Numbered from the stretch's first letter, positions 26,902 to 35,819 are shown. The stretch is DNA of 64,000 bases from Rikenella microfusus DSM 15922 (GCF_000427365.1 NZ_KE386488.1:1273782-1337781), one strand, 5' to 3'. The notes: generated by a model from the letters alone, not told the origin. A program made the numbers and translations.

Positions 26902-27993
26902 ATGGAAACATACAAAAGGGTAGCTGTCAAAGTGGGCAGCAATGTGCTCACACGCGGCGACGGAACGTTGGACGTGACGCGGATGTCGGCGCTGACGGAT
27001 CAAATGGTGGCCCTTCGTCGGAGCGGGATCGAAGTGATTCTCATCTCGTCGGGGGCGGTGGCTTCCGGACGCAGCGAACTGGGTACCGGGCTGAAACTGG
27101 ACGACGTATCCTCCCGGCAGCTCTATTCCGCCGTGGGGCAGGCCAAGCTCATCAACCGGTATTACGACCTGTTCCGGGGTTACGGCATCGCCTGCGGTCA
27201 GGTACTGACCACCAAGGATAATTTCGGGAGCAGGAACCTTTACCTGAACCAGAAGAATTGTATCTCCACCATGCTGGCGGCCGGCGTGGTGCCGATCATC
27301 AACGAGAACGACGCCGTTTCGGTTACGGAGCTGATGTTCACCGACAACGACGAGCTGTCGGGCCTGATCGCCACCATGATGGACGCCGAGGCGCTGGTGA
27401 TCCTGAGCAACATCGACGGCATTTACGACGGCGACCCGTCGCAACCCGGTTCGAAAGTGATCCGCCGGGTCGAACCGCAGACCTCGCTGGAGGGGTACGT
27501 CCAGAGCGGGAAATCGCAGTTCGGCCGCGGCGGGATGCTGACCAAGAGCAACATCGCACGCAAGGTGGCAGCCGAAGGGGTCGAGGTGATTATCGCCAAC
27601 GGCAAGCGGGACGATATTCTGCCGTCGTTGTTGCTACCGGCCCGGGAGCGCGAAGCGATGGTGTGCACCCGTTTCGTACCGAACGAAAAAACGCCTTCGA
27701 GCGTCAAACGCTGGATCGCCCATTCCGAGAGTTTCGCCAAGGGAATACTGCATCTGAACGCAGGAGCCGTGGAAGCCTTATCAGGGCCGCAGGCGACGAG
27801 TCTGCTGCCGGTGGGCATCGTGTCGGTCGAGGGAGCGTTCGGCGAGGGAGACATCGTGCGGCTGGCGGCTCCCGACGGACGGCAGGTGGGGGTCGGACTG
27901 GTGACGGCCGACAGCGAGACCGTGGCGGCTTCGGCAGGGAAGCACGGCGGCCGGCCGGTCGTGCATTACGACTATATGTACCTCGATCTTTAA
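26902..27993 (+). CDS. proB: Glutamate 5-kinase
   Basis: A 363-residue enzyme for the first step of proline synthesis. Amino-acid kinase domain with VAVKVGSNVLT, ISSGAVASGRSELG, AVGQAKLINRYYDLF, INENDAVSVTELMFTDNDELSGLIATMM and GRGGMLTKSNIARKVAAEGV. The C-terminal PUA domain (from about residue 280, KGILHLNAGAVEAL ... LLPVGIVSVEGAFGEGDIV) is present as in the long form of ProB. It closes the argB-PH-birA-proB run and is followed 9 bases later by a large perfect hairpin. Confidence 0.95.
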   Translation: METYKRVAVKVGSNVLTRGDGTLDVTRMSALTDQMVALRRSGIEVILISSGAVASGRSELGTGLKLDDVSSRQLYSAVGQAKLINRYYDLFRGYGIACGQVLTTKDNFGSRNLYLNQKNCISTMLAAGVVPIINENDAVSVTELMFTDNDELSGLIATMMDAEALVILSNIDGIYDGDPSQPGSKVIRRVEPQTSLEGYVQSGKSQFGRGGMLTKSNIARKVAAEGVEVIIANGKRDDILPSLLLPAREREAMVCTRFVPNEKTPSSVKRWIAHSESFAKGILHLNAGAVEALSGPQATSLLPVGIVSVEGAFGEGDIVRLAAPDGRQVGVGLVTADSETVAASAGKHGGRPVVHYDYMYLDL

Positions 27994-28002
27994 CGACGAG
28001 CA

Positions 28003-28067
28003 AAGACGACACGCAGCGCGGCGGACTTTTGACATATTCAAAAGTCCGCCGCGCTGCGTGTCGTCTT
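28003..28067. terminator. 29-bp perfect inverted repeat after proB
   Basis: Arms at 28003-28031 and 28039-28067 (core CACGCAGCGCGGCGGAC) pair perfectly around the loop ACATATT. No T-run follows, so it may stop transcription by stem strength alone or be another type of palindromic element. Confidence 0.75.
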
Positions 28068-28098
28068 CAGCACTATTTTCCTCTATGCAGGAAAAAGC

Positions 28099-28241
28099 GA
28101 CTATATATGACTTTATACAAACTTTCCGACAACTCCGTTTCGGCCCGGCGCCGGGCGGCATGAGGCGGTGCAAATCCGGACAAAAACGAAAGGTCCGACG
28201 CGAGCCGAAATACGATGGGAATCGGGAATGCAAATAAAATA
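28099..28241. repeat. RA dispersed repeat
   Basis: Begins ACTATATATGACTTTATACA; interior TTTCGGCCCGGCGCC, GCGGTGCAAATCCGGAC and GACGCGAGCCGAAA as in 4691-4827. Confidence 0.72.
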
Positions 28242-28395
28242 AGGCAACTATATACGACTTTACCCTATTTTATATGCACACTTGATTTTCAGTACATTTC
28301 GGCCTGCGCCCCCCTGAAGCCGCAGAGCGGCTTGGGCGCAGGGCCGGTCGGGAAGATCATTACCCGACTTTGGGTAAAGTCATATATAGTTACCT
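28242..28395. repeat. RA dispersed repeat, palindromic-ended form
   Basis: Begins GCAACTATATACGACTTTA and ends TAAAGTCATATATAGTTACC, so the ends are inverted copies of each other. The interior TTGATTTTCAGTACATTTCG and GGGCCGGTCGGGAAGATCAT recur at 51952-52125. Confidence 0.8.
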
Positions 28396-28403
28396 AAAAT
28401 AAA

Positions 28404-28530
28404 TCGGAAGTATCCCTATTCGGCTTGTTCCGGTTTCCGGACGGCTGTCTCGGTCGCGGGCGAGCCCGCAGGGCGCGCAGGGGGACGCGCGCCGAGACAT
28501 CGAAAGCCGGGAACTCTTAAAGTACAAGCC
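28404..28530 (+). repeat. RE dispersed repeat
   Basis: GGAAGTATCC, GGCTTGTTCCGGTTTCCGG, CTGTCTCGGTCGCG and GACGCGCGCCGAGACA; inverted counterpart at 7420-7540. Confidence 0.65.
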
Positions 28531-28550
28531 CGAAAGAGATATTTCCGAAA

Positions 28551-28790
28551 TAAATAGAATAAAGTTGTACCCGATTATATACTTCGATATACCGATAATT
28601 TTCACCGGCGTTTTTTCTGCTCGTGCCGGACCCTTAGGGTCTTTTTGTCCGGGGTTGCATCGCCTCGTATCTGACTCTTTCGACAAAAAGAACTCCCGCT
28701 CGGAGTGCCCGGCGGCACTGCGGAGCCGATAGCGGGAAATTACCGCCGAATAGGCTTGGTATACCAAAGTATATAATCAGGAGGCCGTAT
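28551..28790 (+). repeat. RB dispersed repeat, long form
   Basis: CCCGATTATATACTTCGATA at the start and TATACCAAAGTATATAATC at the end form inverted termini. The interior resembles 35639-35812 with an extra GC-rich block. Confidence 0.7.
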
Positions 28791-28808
28791 ATTTACCCGT
28801 ATTCGACT

Positions 28809-29648
28809 TTACCGGACGGTCGAGGTCAGCCGGGACGCTTCCTGAAGGCTGATGCGTTGTGTGCCCTGCATCGCCACGACGAAAGCGTCCCGGTATTTCG
28901 CGTTCGTCCGCAGGCGTTTGCAGGCCGACTGGGCTTCGGCATAGGTCGGATAGCCGCCGTAGTAATAGGCGTATTTGCCGTCCGGCCGCTGCGACATCCG
29001 CACGCCCGGCAATGCCGCGAACGCCCCCTCGTTCGGATAGGACGTTACGGCCAGTTGCACCCGGTACACGACCCGGTATGCGTCGGCGGTATTGCGGGCC
29101 GGAGCCGTGTAGTTGTCCGTCGCCGGAGTGTCGCTCGGCCCTTTCACGTAGCCTTCTTCTTCGATCCGTTTATCTACCAGCGAGTCCACGAACTGTTTGA
29201 ACGGTTTGCCGCTGGAGTAGGCTTCCGGAATGGTCTGCGGTTTGGGCAGGGCCTCCAGTTTACGGTCGATGACCGCGATCTGGTCCGCCAGTATATCCAG
29301 CTCCTTGGTGATTTTCCGCGCCCGCGATCCCCGTGCCGTTTTCAGCTCGGCGCCCAGCAGATCCACCTGTTCCTGCAGTTCCGCTTTGCGTTGGTTCAGG
29401 TTGAAAGCCAGTTGTTCGGCCGGACTGAGCCGCGAACGCGGCGTGCCCCGCACGATCGTAGCGTTCGGATCGACCCATTCCCGGTCTTTCCGGTCTGCGG
29501 AAACTCCGCCGGCCTGCTGGTAGCTCAGCTCTTCGGCCCGTTGTTTTTCCGCTTTGCGGTTTTGCGCGGCGGCTTTTTCCGGTACGAGAGAGAGGCACAG
29601 GGCGACCGCCAGCGCGAACGGCAGTGATTTTATGGCAGGTTTCGACAT
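28809..29648 (-). CDS. SPOR-domain periplasmic protein
   Basis: A 279-residue exported protein. Signal peptide KSLPFALAVALCLSLVPEKAAAQ follows the start MSKPAI; the upstream 28 codons of the open frame lie before the promoter and are not used. Residues about 90-150 form a charged, probably helical region (LNQRKAELQEQVDLLGAEL). The C-terminal 75 residues are a SPOR domain (YRVQLAVTSYPNEGAFAALPGVRMSQRPDGKYAYYYGGYPTYAEAQSACKRLR), which binds denuded peptidoglycan. Likely role: cell-wall or division-site binding. The promoter at 29671-29702 gives a leader of only about 16 bases. Confidence 0.87.
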   Translation of the reverse strand: MSKPAIKSLPFALAVALCLSLVPEKAAAQNRKAEKQRAEELSYQQAGGVSADRKDREWVDPNATIVRGTPRSRLSPAEQLAFNLNQRKAELQEQVDLLGAELKTARGSRARKITKELDILADQIAVIDRKLEALPKPQTIPEAYSSGKPFKQFVDSLVDKRIEEEGYVKGPSDTPATDNYTAPARNTADAYRVVYRVQLAVTSYPNEGAFAALPGVRMSQRPDGKYAYYYGGYPTYAEAQSACKRLRTNAKYRDAFVVAMQGTQRISLQEASRLTSTVR

Positions 29649-29670
29649 GACGTAGGTGATTGAATAGTAA

Positions 29671-29702
29671 CAAATGTAATGATTTTCGGTATTACTGACA
29701 AA
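29671..29702 (-). promoter_or_regulatory. Promoter of the SPOR-domain gene
   Basis: On the minus strand: TTTG (29699-29702), a 20-base spacer, then TACATTTG (29671-29678). It also decides the start codon, since the longer open frame begins upstream of it. Confidence 0.75.
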
Positions 29703-29804
29703 ACGGATGCCGGAACGTTTTCTTCGGGACATTCCGTTCCGGAAACGCGCGGGAGAATCCGTCCCGGCCGTTTCCCGTCTGCCGCCCGTCGGGGCCGTCC
29801 GATC

Positions 29805-31094
29805 TCATTGCGCCATTTCATCCATCGAGGCGAGGATGATCCGGGTGGCCCCGGCACGGCTGCGTACATAGGACTCCGCCGCCGCGCTTTTGAAAGCGAG
29901 GCCGGCCGGGTCGGCAAGCCACTCGTTTACGGTACGGATCAACCCTCCTGCGTCCGTTACCGGTGCGGCGGCTCCCAACTCCACCAGTTCCACGGCTTCG
30001 GCGAAAGCGGCGTATGCGGGACCGAAAACGACCGGCATGCCCCATGTGGCCGCTTCCAGCGTGTTGTGTATGCCGCGTCCGAAGCCGCCGCCGATATAGG
30101 CGAGCAGACCGTAGCGATACACGCCCGACAGGATGCCTATGGTGTCGATCACCAGCAGGGTGGCTTCCTGCAATGCCGCCGCGGATGCGGTTTCGGAGAC
30201 GGCGGTATAGCGCAGCCCCTTCCGGCCGCTGCGTCGGATCAGTTCGTCGATTCGGACGGGATCCAGTTCGTGCGGCGCGACGATGAATTTCATCTCCGGA
30301 CGGGCCTTCATCAGCTCCAGCAGGATCTCTTCGTCCGGGGGCCAGGTGCTTCCGCAGACCATGACCGGGGCCTGCGCGTTCCGCACGAAAGCCGCTACCG
30401 GAGGCAGTTCCGGCGCCTTTTCCGCTAAAGCCACGACGCGGTCGAACCGGGTGTCGCCGCTCACGGTTACCCGCTCCGGCCCGAACCCGATCGTCGCCAG
30501 CAGCTCTCTCGAGGCTTCGTTCTGGACGAACAGGCGGTCCGGCAAAGCCAGGGTTTCGCGCATGAAACGGCCCATGGGAGAGTGTTTGAAGAAAACCATG
30601 TCGGGCCGGAAAATGGCCGAAACCACGCAGGTTCTCGCCCCGGCCTGCTTCAGTGCGGCGAAATAGTTGCGCCAGTATTCGTATTTAACGAAGATCGCGG
30701 TTTCGGGTCTCACCGCCGCCACGAACCGCCGGGCGTTCCCGGGCGTGTCGGCGGGCAGGTAATAGATCGCGTCGGCCTGGTCGTAATTTTTCCGGATTTC
30801 GTATCCGGAAGGCGAAAAGAAGGTGACTACGATGCGGCGGTACTGCGGGCCTCCGACCGGATAACGGCGCCGCAGCTCTTCGATCAGGGGCCGTCCCTGT
30901 TCGAATTCTCCGAGCGAGGCGCAATGTATCCAGACGGTGCCCGCTCCGTGGTCGGCGGAGGCCTCCGCCCGTTCGATGCGGGCCAGCAGTCCTTTCCGTC
31001 CCCGGTGCAGCAACCGGGCTTTCCGGTTAAAAAGCGCCCCCAGCCCGATCCCCAGGCTGAAGGCGCGTATGGAACAGTTATAAAGGAATTTCAT
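29805..31094 (-). CDS. waaA: 3-deoxy-D-manno-octulosonic acid transferase
   Basis: A 429-residue Kdo transferase (GT30) that adds Kdo to the lipid A precursor at the inner membrane. The N-terminal membrane-associated segment (CSIRAFSLGIGLGALFN) precedes VWIHCASLGEFEQGRPLIEEL with the catalytic glutamate of the family. The C-terminal UDP/CMP-binding half has VCGSTWPPDEEILL, FIVAPHELDP and AYIGGGFGRGIHNTLEAATWGMPVVFGP. Together with lpxH in the window it supports a classical LPS pathway. 26 bases downstream of the SLBB export gene on the same strand. Confidence 0.93.
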   Translation of the reverse strand: MKFLYNCSIRAFSLGIGLGALFNRKARLLHRGRKGLLARIERAEASADHGAGTVWIHCASLGEFEQGRPLIEELRRRYPVGGPQYRRIVVTFFSPSGYEIRKNYDQADAIYYLPADTPGNARRFVAAVRPETAIFVKYEYWRNYFAALKQAGARTCVVSAIFRPDMVFFKHSPMGRFMRETLALPDRLFVQNEASRELLATIGFGPERVTVSGDTRFDRVVALAEKAPELPPVAAFVRNAQAPVMVCGSTWPPDEEILLELMKARPEMKFIVAPHELDPVRIDELIRRSGRKGLRYTAVSETASAAALQEATLLVIDTIGILSGVYRYGLLAYIGGGFGRGIHNTLEAATWGMPVVFGPAYAAFAEAVELVELGAAAPVTDAGGLIRTVNEWLADPAGLAFKSAAAESYVRSRAGATRIILASMDEMAQ

Positions 31095-31120
31095 TCCTGC
31101 GTGTATGCTGATCTATTCGG

Positions 31121-33781
31121 TTATCTGAACAGCGAGGTAATCATGGCGGCCATCGAGATCGAGCTGTTGGCCAGACTCATGATTTCGGTAGCGCCCATAC
31201 CGGAGCCTTTCGGCGGTTTAGAGGGTACCACGATTTCGCAGCCCGGTGCGATTTTGGGCCAGCGCCCGCCTTTTTTCGCATCCGGCAACCCGTTGGCGTA
31301 GATCACGAAAGGACGTTTCTTGGCCCGTGCGGAGTAGCCGCCGCCGCGGGCTATGTAGTCTTTGATCTTCATGCCTTTGACGTAAGTGACGGTACAGGGG
31401 TAAAGCACTGCGCCGCTGATGGTCACCGTGTTGTTGAACTTCGGAACGACCAGCATGTCCCCGTCTTCGAGTATGAGGTTCTCCTCGCACGAAGGGTCGT
31501 TCAGCGCCGCCGTCAGATCGATGGCGATCGGATAGTAGTCGCCGACCTCTTTCTTTTTGATCATGATGGAGTCTTTGGCGGCGGCTTTATTGCGTTCCGA
31601 GAGGTCGGCCAGGGTCTCCTGCCGGGTGAGCTGTTCTTCGGAGAGCTGTCGTTTGAGGTAGGCTCCCTTGAGGTACGCTTCGGGGGTCAGTCCGCCCGCT
31701 TTGGCCACGAGGTCGCTCAACCGGTCGTTGTTGGTCGAGAGCACGTATTCGCCGTCGAAGAGGAATTCGCCCTGGGCGAAGACGCTGTTCTGTTCGCTGT
31801 AACCCGGCGAGCGGCGGATATAGACCTCGTCGAAAGGTTGCAGGGTGAACGACGCGGTCTCCGGCGAAAGGCCCAGGTCGGCCGGGATGTTGAACTGGAA
31901 CAGCTCGGCGATCCGGTCGGAGGGTTCCGTGGAGTTCGGATTTTTGACGCGCCGCGCCACTTCGATGCGTGCCAGCGATGCCGACTCTTTCAGCCCGTTG
32001 GCCATCAGGATCGCGTCTTCGATGGTCATATTGTCCCGGTAGAGCAGGGTCTGCGGGGTATTGACCTCGCCTTTGACTTCGATCGTATAACCTTCCCTGA
32101 GGGAATTGACCGACGGGATGCGCACCAGGTCTTCCGGTTTCAGCGCGACGTCGGCGACGGTGCCGTTCAGCAGCCCCCGCAGATCGACCGATTCGACGGA
32201 GAAAGTATAGTCGTCGTTGAGCCTGACGATCTGGGTACGGCTCATCAGCGCGTCGCCGCGGATGCCTTCCGCCTTGCGGATCAACGCCTTCAGCGTGGAC
32301 ATGCTGTCGCTCAGCTCGTAATCGCCGGGCCGCCAGACGGCCCCTTCGACCGTTACGCGGTTGGCGTACTGCCGGATCACCTCGCCGACGGCTATGCTGT
32401 CCCCGTCGGCCATGGCGAATTCGGCGAACTCTTCGACCGGTACGCTGTGCACGCTCATCATCCGGCCGGATTTGCGATTGACGGTGAGATTGTCCTTATA
32501 GGCTTCGCCCATGAAGCCGCCCGCGTATTTCAGCAGGTCGTCGGCCGTTTCGCCTTTGCGAAGTTCGTAAATCCGGGGCCGTTTCACTTTGCCGGTCACT
32601 TTGACCAGGTTTTCGTAGGGCTGCACGATGATCATGTCGTTGTCCTGCAAGCCTACATTCACTTCCTGCCGGCCGCCGACGAGATAGTCGTACACGTCCA
32701 GATCGGCTACCTGTTTGCCGCCCCGGATCAGTTTGATGCTGCGCAGCGACCCGATGTCGCTCACGCCGCCCGCTTCGTACAGGGCGTTGAACAGGGTCGC
32801 CAGCGAAGGCAGGGTGTAGGTGCCGGGCATGGAGGCTTCGCCGATGATATTCACTTTGATGGAGCGGATGTCGCCGAGCGAAAGTTTCAGGTCCACGGTT
32901 CCGTCGCCCAGTCCTGCCACTGTGGAGGCCATTTTGTTCCGGATGCGGTTTTCGGCCGCTTCGACGGTCAGGCCGCCCACGTTGATGATGCCGGCGTTCG
33001 GTACGGTAATGAAACCGTCCGGGCTGACTTTCAGGTCGTAGTTGGCTTCAGCGTCTCCCCAAAGGTCGATGAAGAGTCGGTCGCCCGCCGCCAGCACGTA
33101 GTTGGCCGGGGTGGGCAGGTTATAGGTGGGAGCGAAAGTCAAATTCCGCGCCGAGAAGATTTCGCGGCCGAATACGCTGTTGCGCAGGATGGAGTCCTGT
33201 ATCCGTTTTTCCTCCTCTTTCAGCCGGTTGGCTTCGGCGGGGGTCAGTTCGCCCACTGCGTTCAGCCGGGGGTCGGTAACGGTCGTTCCCACGGCGCTGA
33301 TCCGGTTCTGCTGCCCTAAGGCGGTTACCGTCCCGTCGGCGGTTTCGAATATCTCGCCCGTTTCGGCATCCACCAGGTTGCCGTCTTTGTCGCGGACGGT
33401 GCGTTTGCGGTAGTCGCTCTGCCGGTCCTGTTCGCGCTGGTAAGCGGAGCTTTTGGTGTCCACGCCGTTGTTGCGCCGGTCGTATTCCAGATTTTTCAGG
33501 TCGGAGTCTTTCCGGGTGCGGTCGGTCGTCGTGGAGGTCGTCTGGGATTTGCCGCTGCCGCTTTTTCCGGTCGAGGTCGAAGTGCCGTTGTTCTTGAGGC
33601 CTTCGATATCGAGTCCTTCCAGCCCTTGTCTCATGCTCGGGTCGTAACCTTTGGACATGGCCTGGCGGATCAGCTCTTCTTTCGATATATCGATGTTTTG
33701 CGTCTGGGCCGACAGGTCGGTGGTCGAAAAGGCGAGCAGACCGATCGCGAAAGCGGACGCCGTGAATAGCTTGAAGGTCAT
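31121..33781 (-). CDS. SLBB-domain polysaccharide export protein (Wza-like)
   Basis: An 886-residue exported protein. The signal peptide is MTFKLFTASAFAIGLLAFSTTDLSAQ; the open frame continues 169 codons upstream only as a shadow of the divergent gene. After a low-complexity Gly/Ser/Thr linker comes the polysaccharide export domain (NYVLAAGDRLFIDLWGDAEANYDLKVSPDGFITVPNAG, around 230-300), then several SLBB repeats (KVNIIGEASMPGTYTLP; TVEGAVWRPGDYELS; TIEVKGEVNTPQTLLY; NSVFAQGEFLFDGEYVLS; TVTISGAVLYPCTVTYV). The C-terminus ends in a helix that could cross a membrane. Likely role: outer-membrane channel for capsule or exopolysaccharide export. A TACCTTTG -7 box at 33804-33811 serves it. Confidence 0.9.
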   Translation of the reverse strand: MTFKLFTASAFAIGLLAFSTTDLSAQTQNIDISKEELIRQAMSKGYDPSMRQGLEGLDIEGLKNNGTSTSTGKSGSGKSQTTSTTTDRTRKDSDLKNLEYDRRNNGVDTKSSAYQREQDRQSDYRKRTVRDKDGNLVDAETGEIFETADGTVTALGQQNRISAVGTTVTDPRLNAVGELTPAEANRLKEEEKRIQDSILRNSVFGREIFSARNLTFAPTYNLPTPANYVLAAGDRLFIDLWGDAEANYDLKVSPDGFITVPNAGIINVGGLTVEAAENRIRNKMASTVAGLGDGTVDLKLSLGDIRSIKVNIIGEASMPGTYTLPSLATLFNALYEAGGVSDIGSLRSIKLIRGGKQVADLDVYDYLVGGRQEVNVGLQDNDMIIVQPYENLVKVTGKVKRPRIYELRKGETADDLLKYAGGFMGEAYKDNLTVNRKSGRMMSVHSVPVEEFAEFAMADGDSIAVGEVIRQYANRVTVEGAVWRPGDYELSDSMSTLKALIRKAEGIRGDALMSRTQIVRLNDDYTFSVESVDLRGLLNGTVADVALKPEDLVRIPSVNSLREGYTIEVKGEVNTPQTLLYRDNMTIEDAILMANGLKESASLARIEVARRVKNPNSTEPSDRIAELFQFNIPADLGLSPETASFTLQPFDEVYIRRSPGYSEQNSVFAQGEFLFDGEYVLSTNNDRLSDLVAKAGGLTPEAYLKGAYLKRQLSEEQLTRQETLADLSERNKAAAKDSIMIKKKEVGDYYPIAIDLTAALNDPSCEENLILEDGDMLVVPKFNNTVTISGAVLYPCTVTYVKGMKIKDYIARGGGYSARAKKRPFVIYANGLPDAKKGGRWPKIAPGCEIVVPSKPPKGSGMGATEIMSLANSSISMAAMITSLFR

Positions 33782-33850
33782 AGGTAAAACACGTAATTTT
33801 CGGCAAAGGTAATATTTATTGCTATCTTTGGAGCATGAAAACAACGGTTT

Positions 33851-34417
33851 ATGCTGCGTAAGATTGTGATATTGTCTTTGTTCGCCCTGGCCGGAAGCGT
33901 GGGCGCGGCGACGGCTCAGAATACGTCGCTCAAGTGGAATGCGCTGTATTGGGCGGTCGGGGTGCCGAACATGTCGGTGGAAACGCGGCTGGGCGAGAAA
34001 TTCACGTTCAACGCCGATGCGGTCTATTCTCCGTGGGAGAGCGTCAAGGGGCGGCCGCTGAAAGGGCTTCAGCTGATCCCGGAGGTCCGTTTTTATCCGA
34101 AAGAGGCGCTGAAGGGGTTTTATGTCGGAGGATATGTCTCTTACGACTCTTACAAGGTGAGCAAGTGGGGCCATCCGAAGACCCAGGTGCAGCACGGGAT
34201 CGGGATGGGACTCGGCGTTACGCTGGGTTGGCAGATCGACATCGCGCGGCGCTGGGGGATGGACTTCTATGTCGGCGGGGGATGGCATCTCGGCTGGTAT
34301 TACGGTATGGATACGCAGACGGGATTGCGTTATGCAGACTGGAATCGCAGCGGCGAGTGGATCCCGTACAAGGCCGGGGTGACGTTCGTTTACCGCCTGG
34401 GCATGGGACGGGAGTAA
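33851..34417 (+). CDS. DUF3575 outer-membrane beta-barrel protein
   Basis: A 188-residue exported protein with signal peptide (MLRKIVILSLFALAGSVGAATAQ). The DUF3575 pattern is clear: LKWNALYWAVGVPNMSVETRLGEKFTFNADAVYSPWESVKGRPLKGLQLIPEVRFYP, followed by alternating strands and a C-terminal aromatic-rich strand (GVTFVYRLGMGRE). Probably a small barrel or a lipid-facing outer-membrane protein of unknown function. It diverges from the SLBB export gene; a TATCTTTG -7 box is at 33823-33830, only 12 bases from the SLBB promoter box, so the two may compete. Confidence 0.83.
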   Translation: MLRKIVILSLFALAGSVGAATAQNTSLKWNALYWAVGVPNMSVETRLGEKFTFNADAVYSPWESVKGRPLKGLQLIPEVRFYPKEALKGFYVGGYVSYDSYKVSKWGHPKTQVQHGIGMGLGVTLGWQIDIARRWGMDFYVGGGWHLGWYYGMDTQTGLRYADWNRSGEWIPYKAGVTFVYRLGMGRE

Positions 34418-34686
34418 TCGAATTCGAAACAGTTCGTTGCGGCGCTTTTGTATCTGTTTCCGTTTCGACGGAAGAGTTTAGCCCGGGACGACCGGATATT
34501 CGGTTGCTGCCCGACGCATGTGACTTGCAGGCCTGTGCGATCCGCAGCCGCGGCATGTCTGTATAACCGACCGTCCGCCAGCCATTTCCGGGCGGTATGT
34601 CCTTTCCAGAGGCGGAATATGCCGCTTTTTCTTTGGCATTTTCGCCAAAAATCCGCTAACTTAGTGGTATTAAAAACAGATATGCC

Positions 34687-35352
34687 ATGTTTCCGATACT
34701 CAAAGATTCGCCCCTGTTCCGCGGGCTGGACCAACCTACGATAGATGCCCTGCTCGAACGTTCGTCGTTCGCGACGGCCGCCTACGACCACGACGCCTGC
34801 ATCGCCAAACGCGATACGGCCTATTCGGGACTGATGATTATCCTGAAAGGCTCGGTGCGGGGCGAAGTGACGGATGCGGCGGGCCGCAGGCGTATCATCG
34901 ACAATATCGCGGCGCCGCAGCTGATCGCGCCGGCTTTTCTTTTCGGAGGGTACAACCGCCTGCCGATCGACGTGATCGCGAACGAAGACGGGACCGAGAT
35001 CATGACGCTGCACCGGGGCGGGTTGTTCGAGATGATGCAGGACAATACGATCGTGCTGTCGAATTTCATCGACATCATTTCGAACCGGGCGAATTATTTT
35101 TCGCGCAAAATTTACGCGCTTTCGGTATTGATGCTGACGGAAAAGGTGGCCGCGCTGCTGCTCTCGTCCGGTACGGAAGGCGACACGATCCCGTTGGATA
35201 CCGACCGAATGACGGACGGGCTGGACATTACCCGCAATGCGCTGGAACAGACGCTTTCGGAGCTGGCCAAGAAAGGCTATGTCGAATTGTCCCGGACGCA
35301 GGTGGTGATCCGTAACCGCAAGGCGCTCGAAGCGATGGTCGCTCCGCAGTAA
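34687..35352 (+). CDS. Crp/Fnr-family transcriptional regulator
   Basis: A 221-residue regulator. The N-terminal cyclic-nucleotide-binding-like barrel is recognisable (LFRGLDQPTIDALLERSSF; TAYSGLMIILKGSVRGEVTDAAGRRRIIDNIAAPQLIAPAFLFGG), and the C-terminal helix-turn-helix is around GLDITRNALEQTLSELAKKGYVELSRTQVVIRNRKAL. No cysteine cluster for an Fe-S centre is present in the N-terminus and the cAMP phosphate-binding RxE/S motif is not evident, so the ligand is unknown. Monocistronic by its surroundings; no target site could be assigned. Confidence 0.85.
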   Translation: MFPILKDSPLFRGLDQPTIDALLERSSFATAAYDHDACIAKRDTAYSGLMIILKGSVRGEVTDAAGRRRIIDNIAAPQLIAPAFLFGGYNRLPIDVIANEDGTEIMTLHRGGLFEMMQDNTIVLSNFIDIISNRANYFSRKIYALSVLMLTEKVAALLLSSGTEGDTIPLDTDRMTDGLDITRNALEQTLSELAKKGYVELSRTQVVIRNRKALEAMVAPQ

Positions 35353-35384
35353 TCCGGTCGTTTGTTTCCCGCTCCGGGTTCCCT

Positions 35385-35489
35385 ACACAAACTTTCCGAC
35401 GATTTCGGCTCGGTGCCGGACGGCTTTCGGTCATCGGGGGCGGCGCGAGTCGAAAGAATCATGCAGTGTAAACACAGTATATAATTACC
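35385..35489. repeat. RA dispersed repeat
   Basis: Lacks the left TATATACGACTTTA end but retains CACAAACTTTCCGACGATTT, the GCGCGAGTCGAAA core and the AGTATATAATTACC end. Confidence 0.65.
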
Positions 35490-35510
35490 AAATCGAAACC
35501 GGTCGTTCCG

Positions 35511-35565
35511 ACTCCCTTTTCCGCAGGGCCGAACAATTTTCGGCTCTGCGGAAAAGGGAGTTTTT
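35511..35565 (+). terminator. Strong intrinsic terminator
   Basis: Arms ACTCCCTTTTCCGCAGGGCC / GGCTCTGCGGAAAAGGGAGT pair with one mismatch, loop of about 9 bases, then five T. It ends transcription from the Crp/Fnr gene after the RA repeat. Confidence 0.85.
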
Positions 35566-35638
35566 CTGTATATGGTTATGGATGACCGCAGGTTACGGTT
35601 CTAAGCAATTTACGGTTATCTGATTATATATTTTAATG

Positions 35639-35812
35639 CCCGATTATATACTTCGATATCCCCATTCGTTTTCGTCGATACTTTTTCGGCTCGCGCCGGA
35701 CCCTCCGGGTTTTTTGTCCGGGTTTGCACCGCCTCGTGCCGTCCGGCGCGGAGCCGACCGGGGTGGTCCGCATTCTAATATATTTGGTATATCAATGTAT
35801 ATAATCGGACTT
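35639..35812 (+). repeat. RB dispersed repeat
   Basis: CCCGATTATATACTTCGATA at the start, GTATATCAATGTATATAATC at the end (inverted), and TTTTTCGGCTCGCGCCGGAC inside. Confidence 0.72.
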
Positions 35813-35819
35813 CGGTATC

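Larger units (their letters stand above)
28068..28808. other. Repeat-filled intergenic region
   Basis: No gene. Four repeats lie nearly end to end: two RA units (28099-28241 and 28242-28395), RE (28404-28530) and RB (28551-28790). Confidence 0.7.

Noticed and set aside
28099..28790. Row of repeats as a CRISPR array
   Set aside because: The units belong to different families, are over 100 bases long and have no regular spacers; no cas gene is present.
29649..29732. Upstream extension of the SPOR-domain protein
   Set aside because: The extension begins upstream of a full promoter and would hide the signal peptide.
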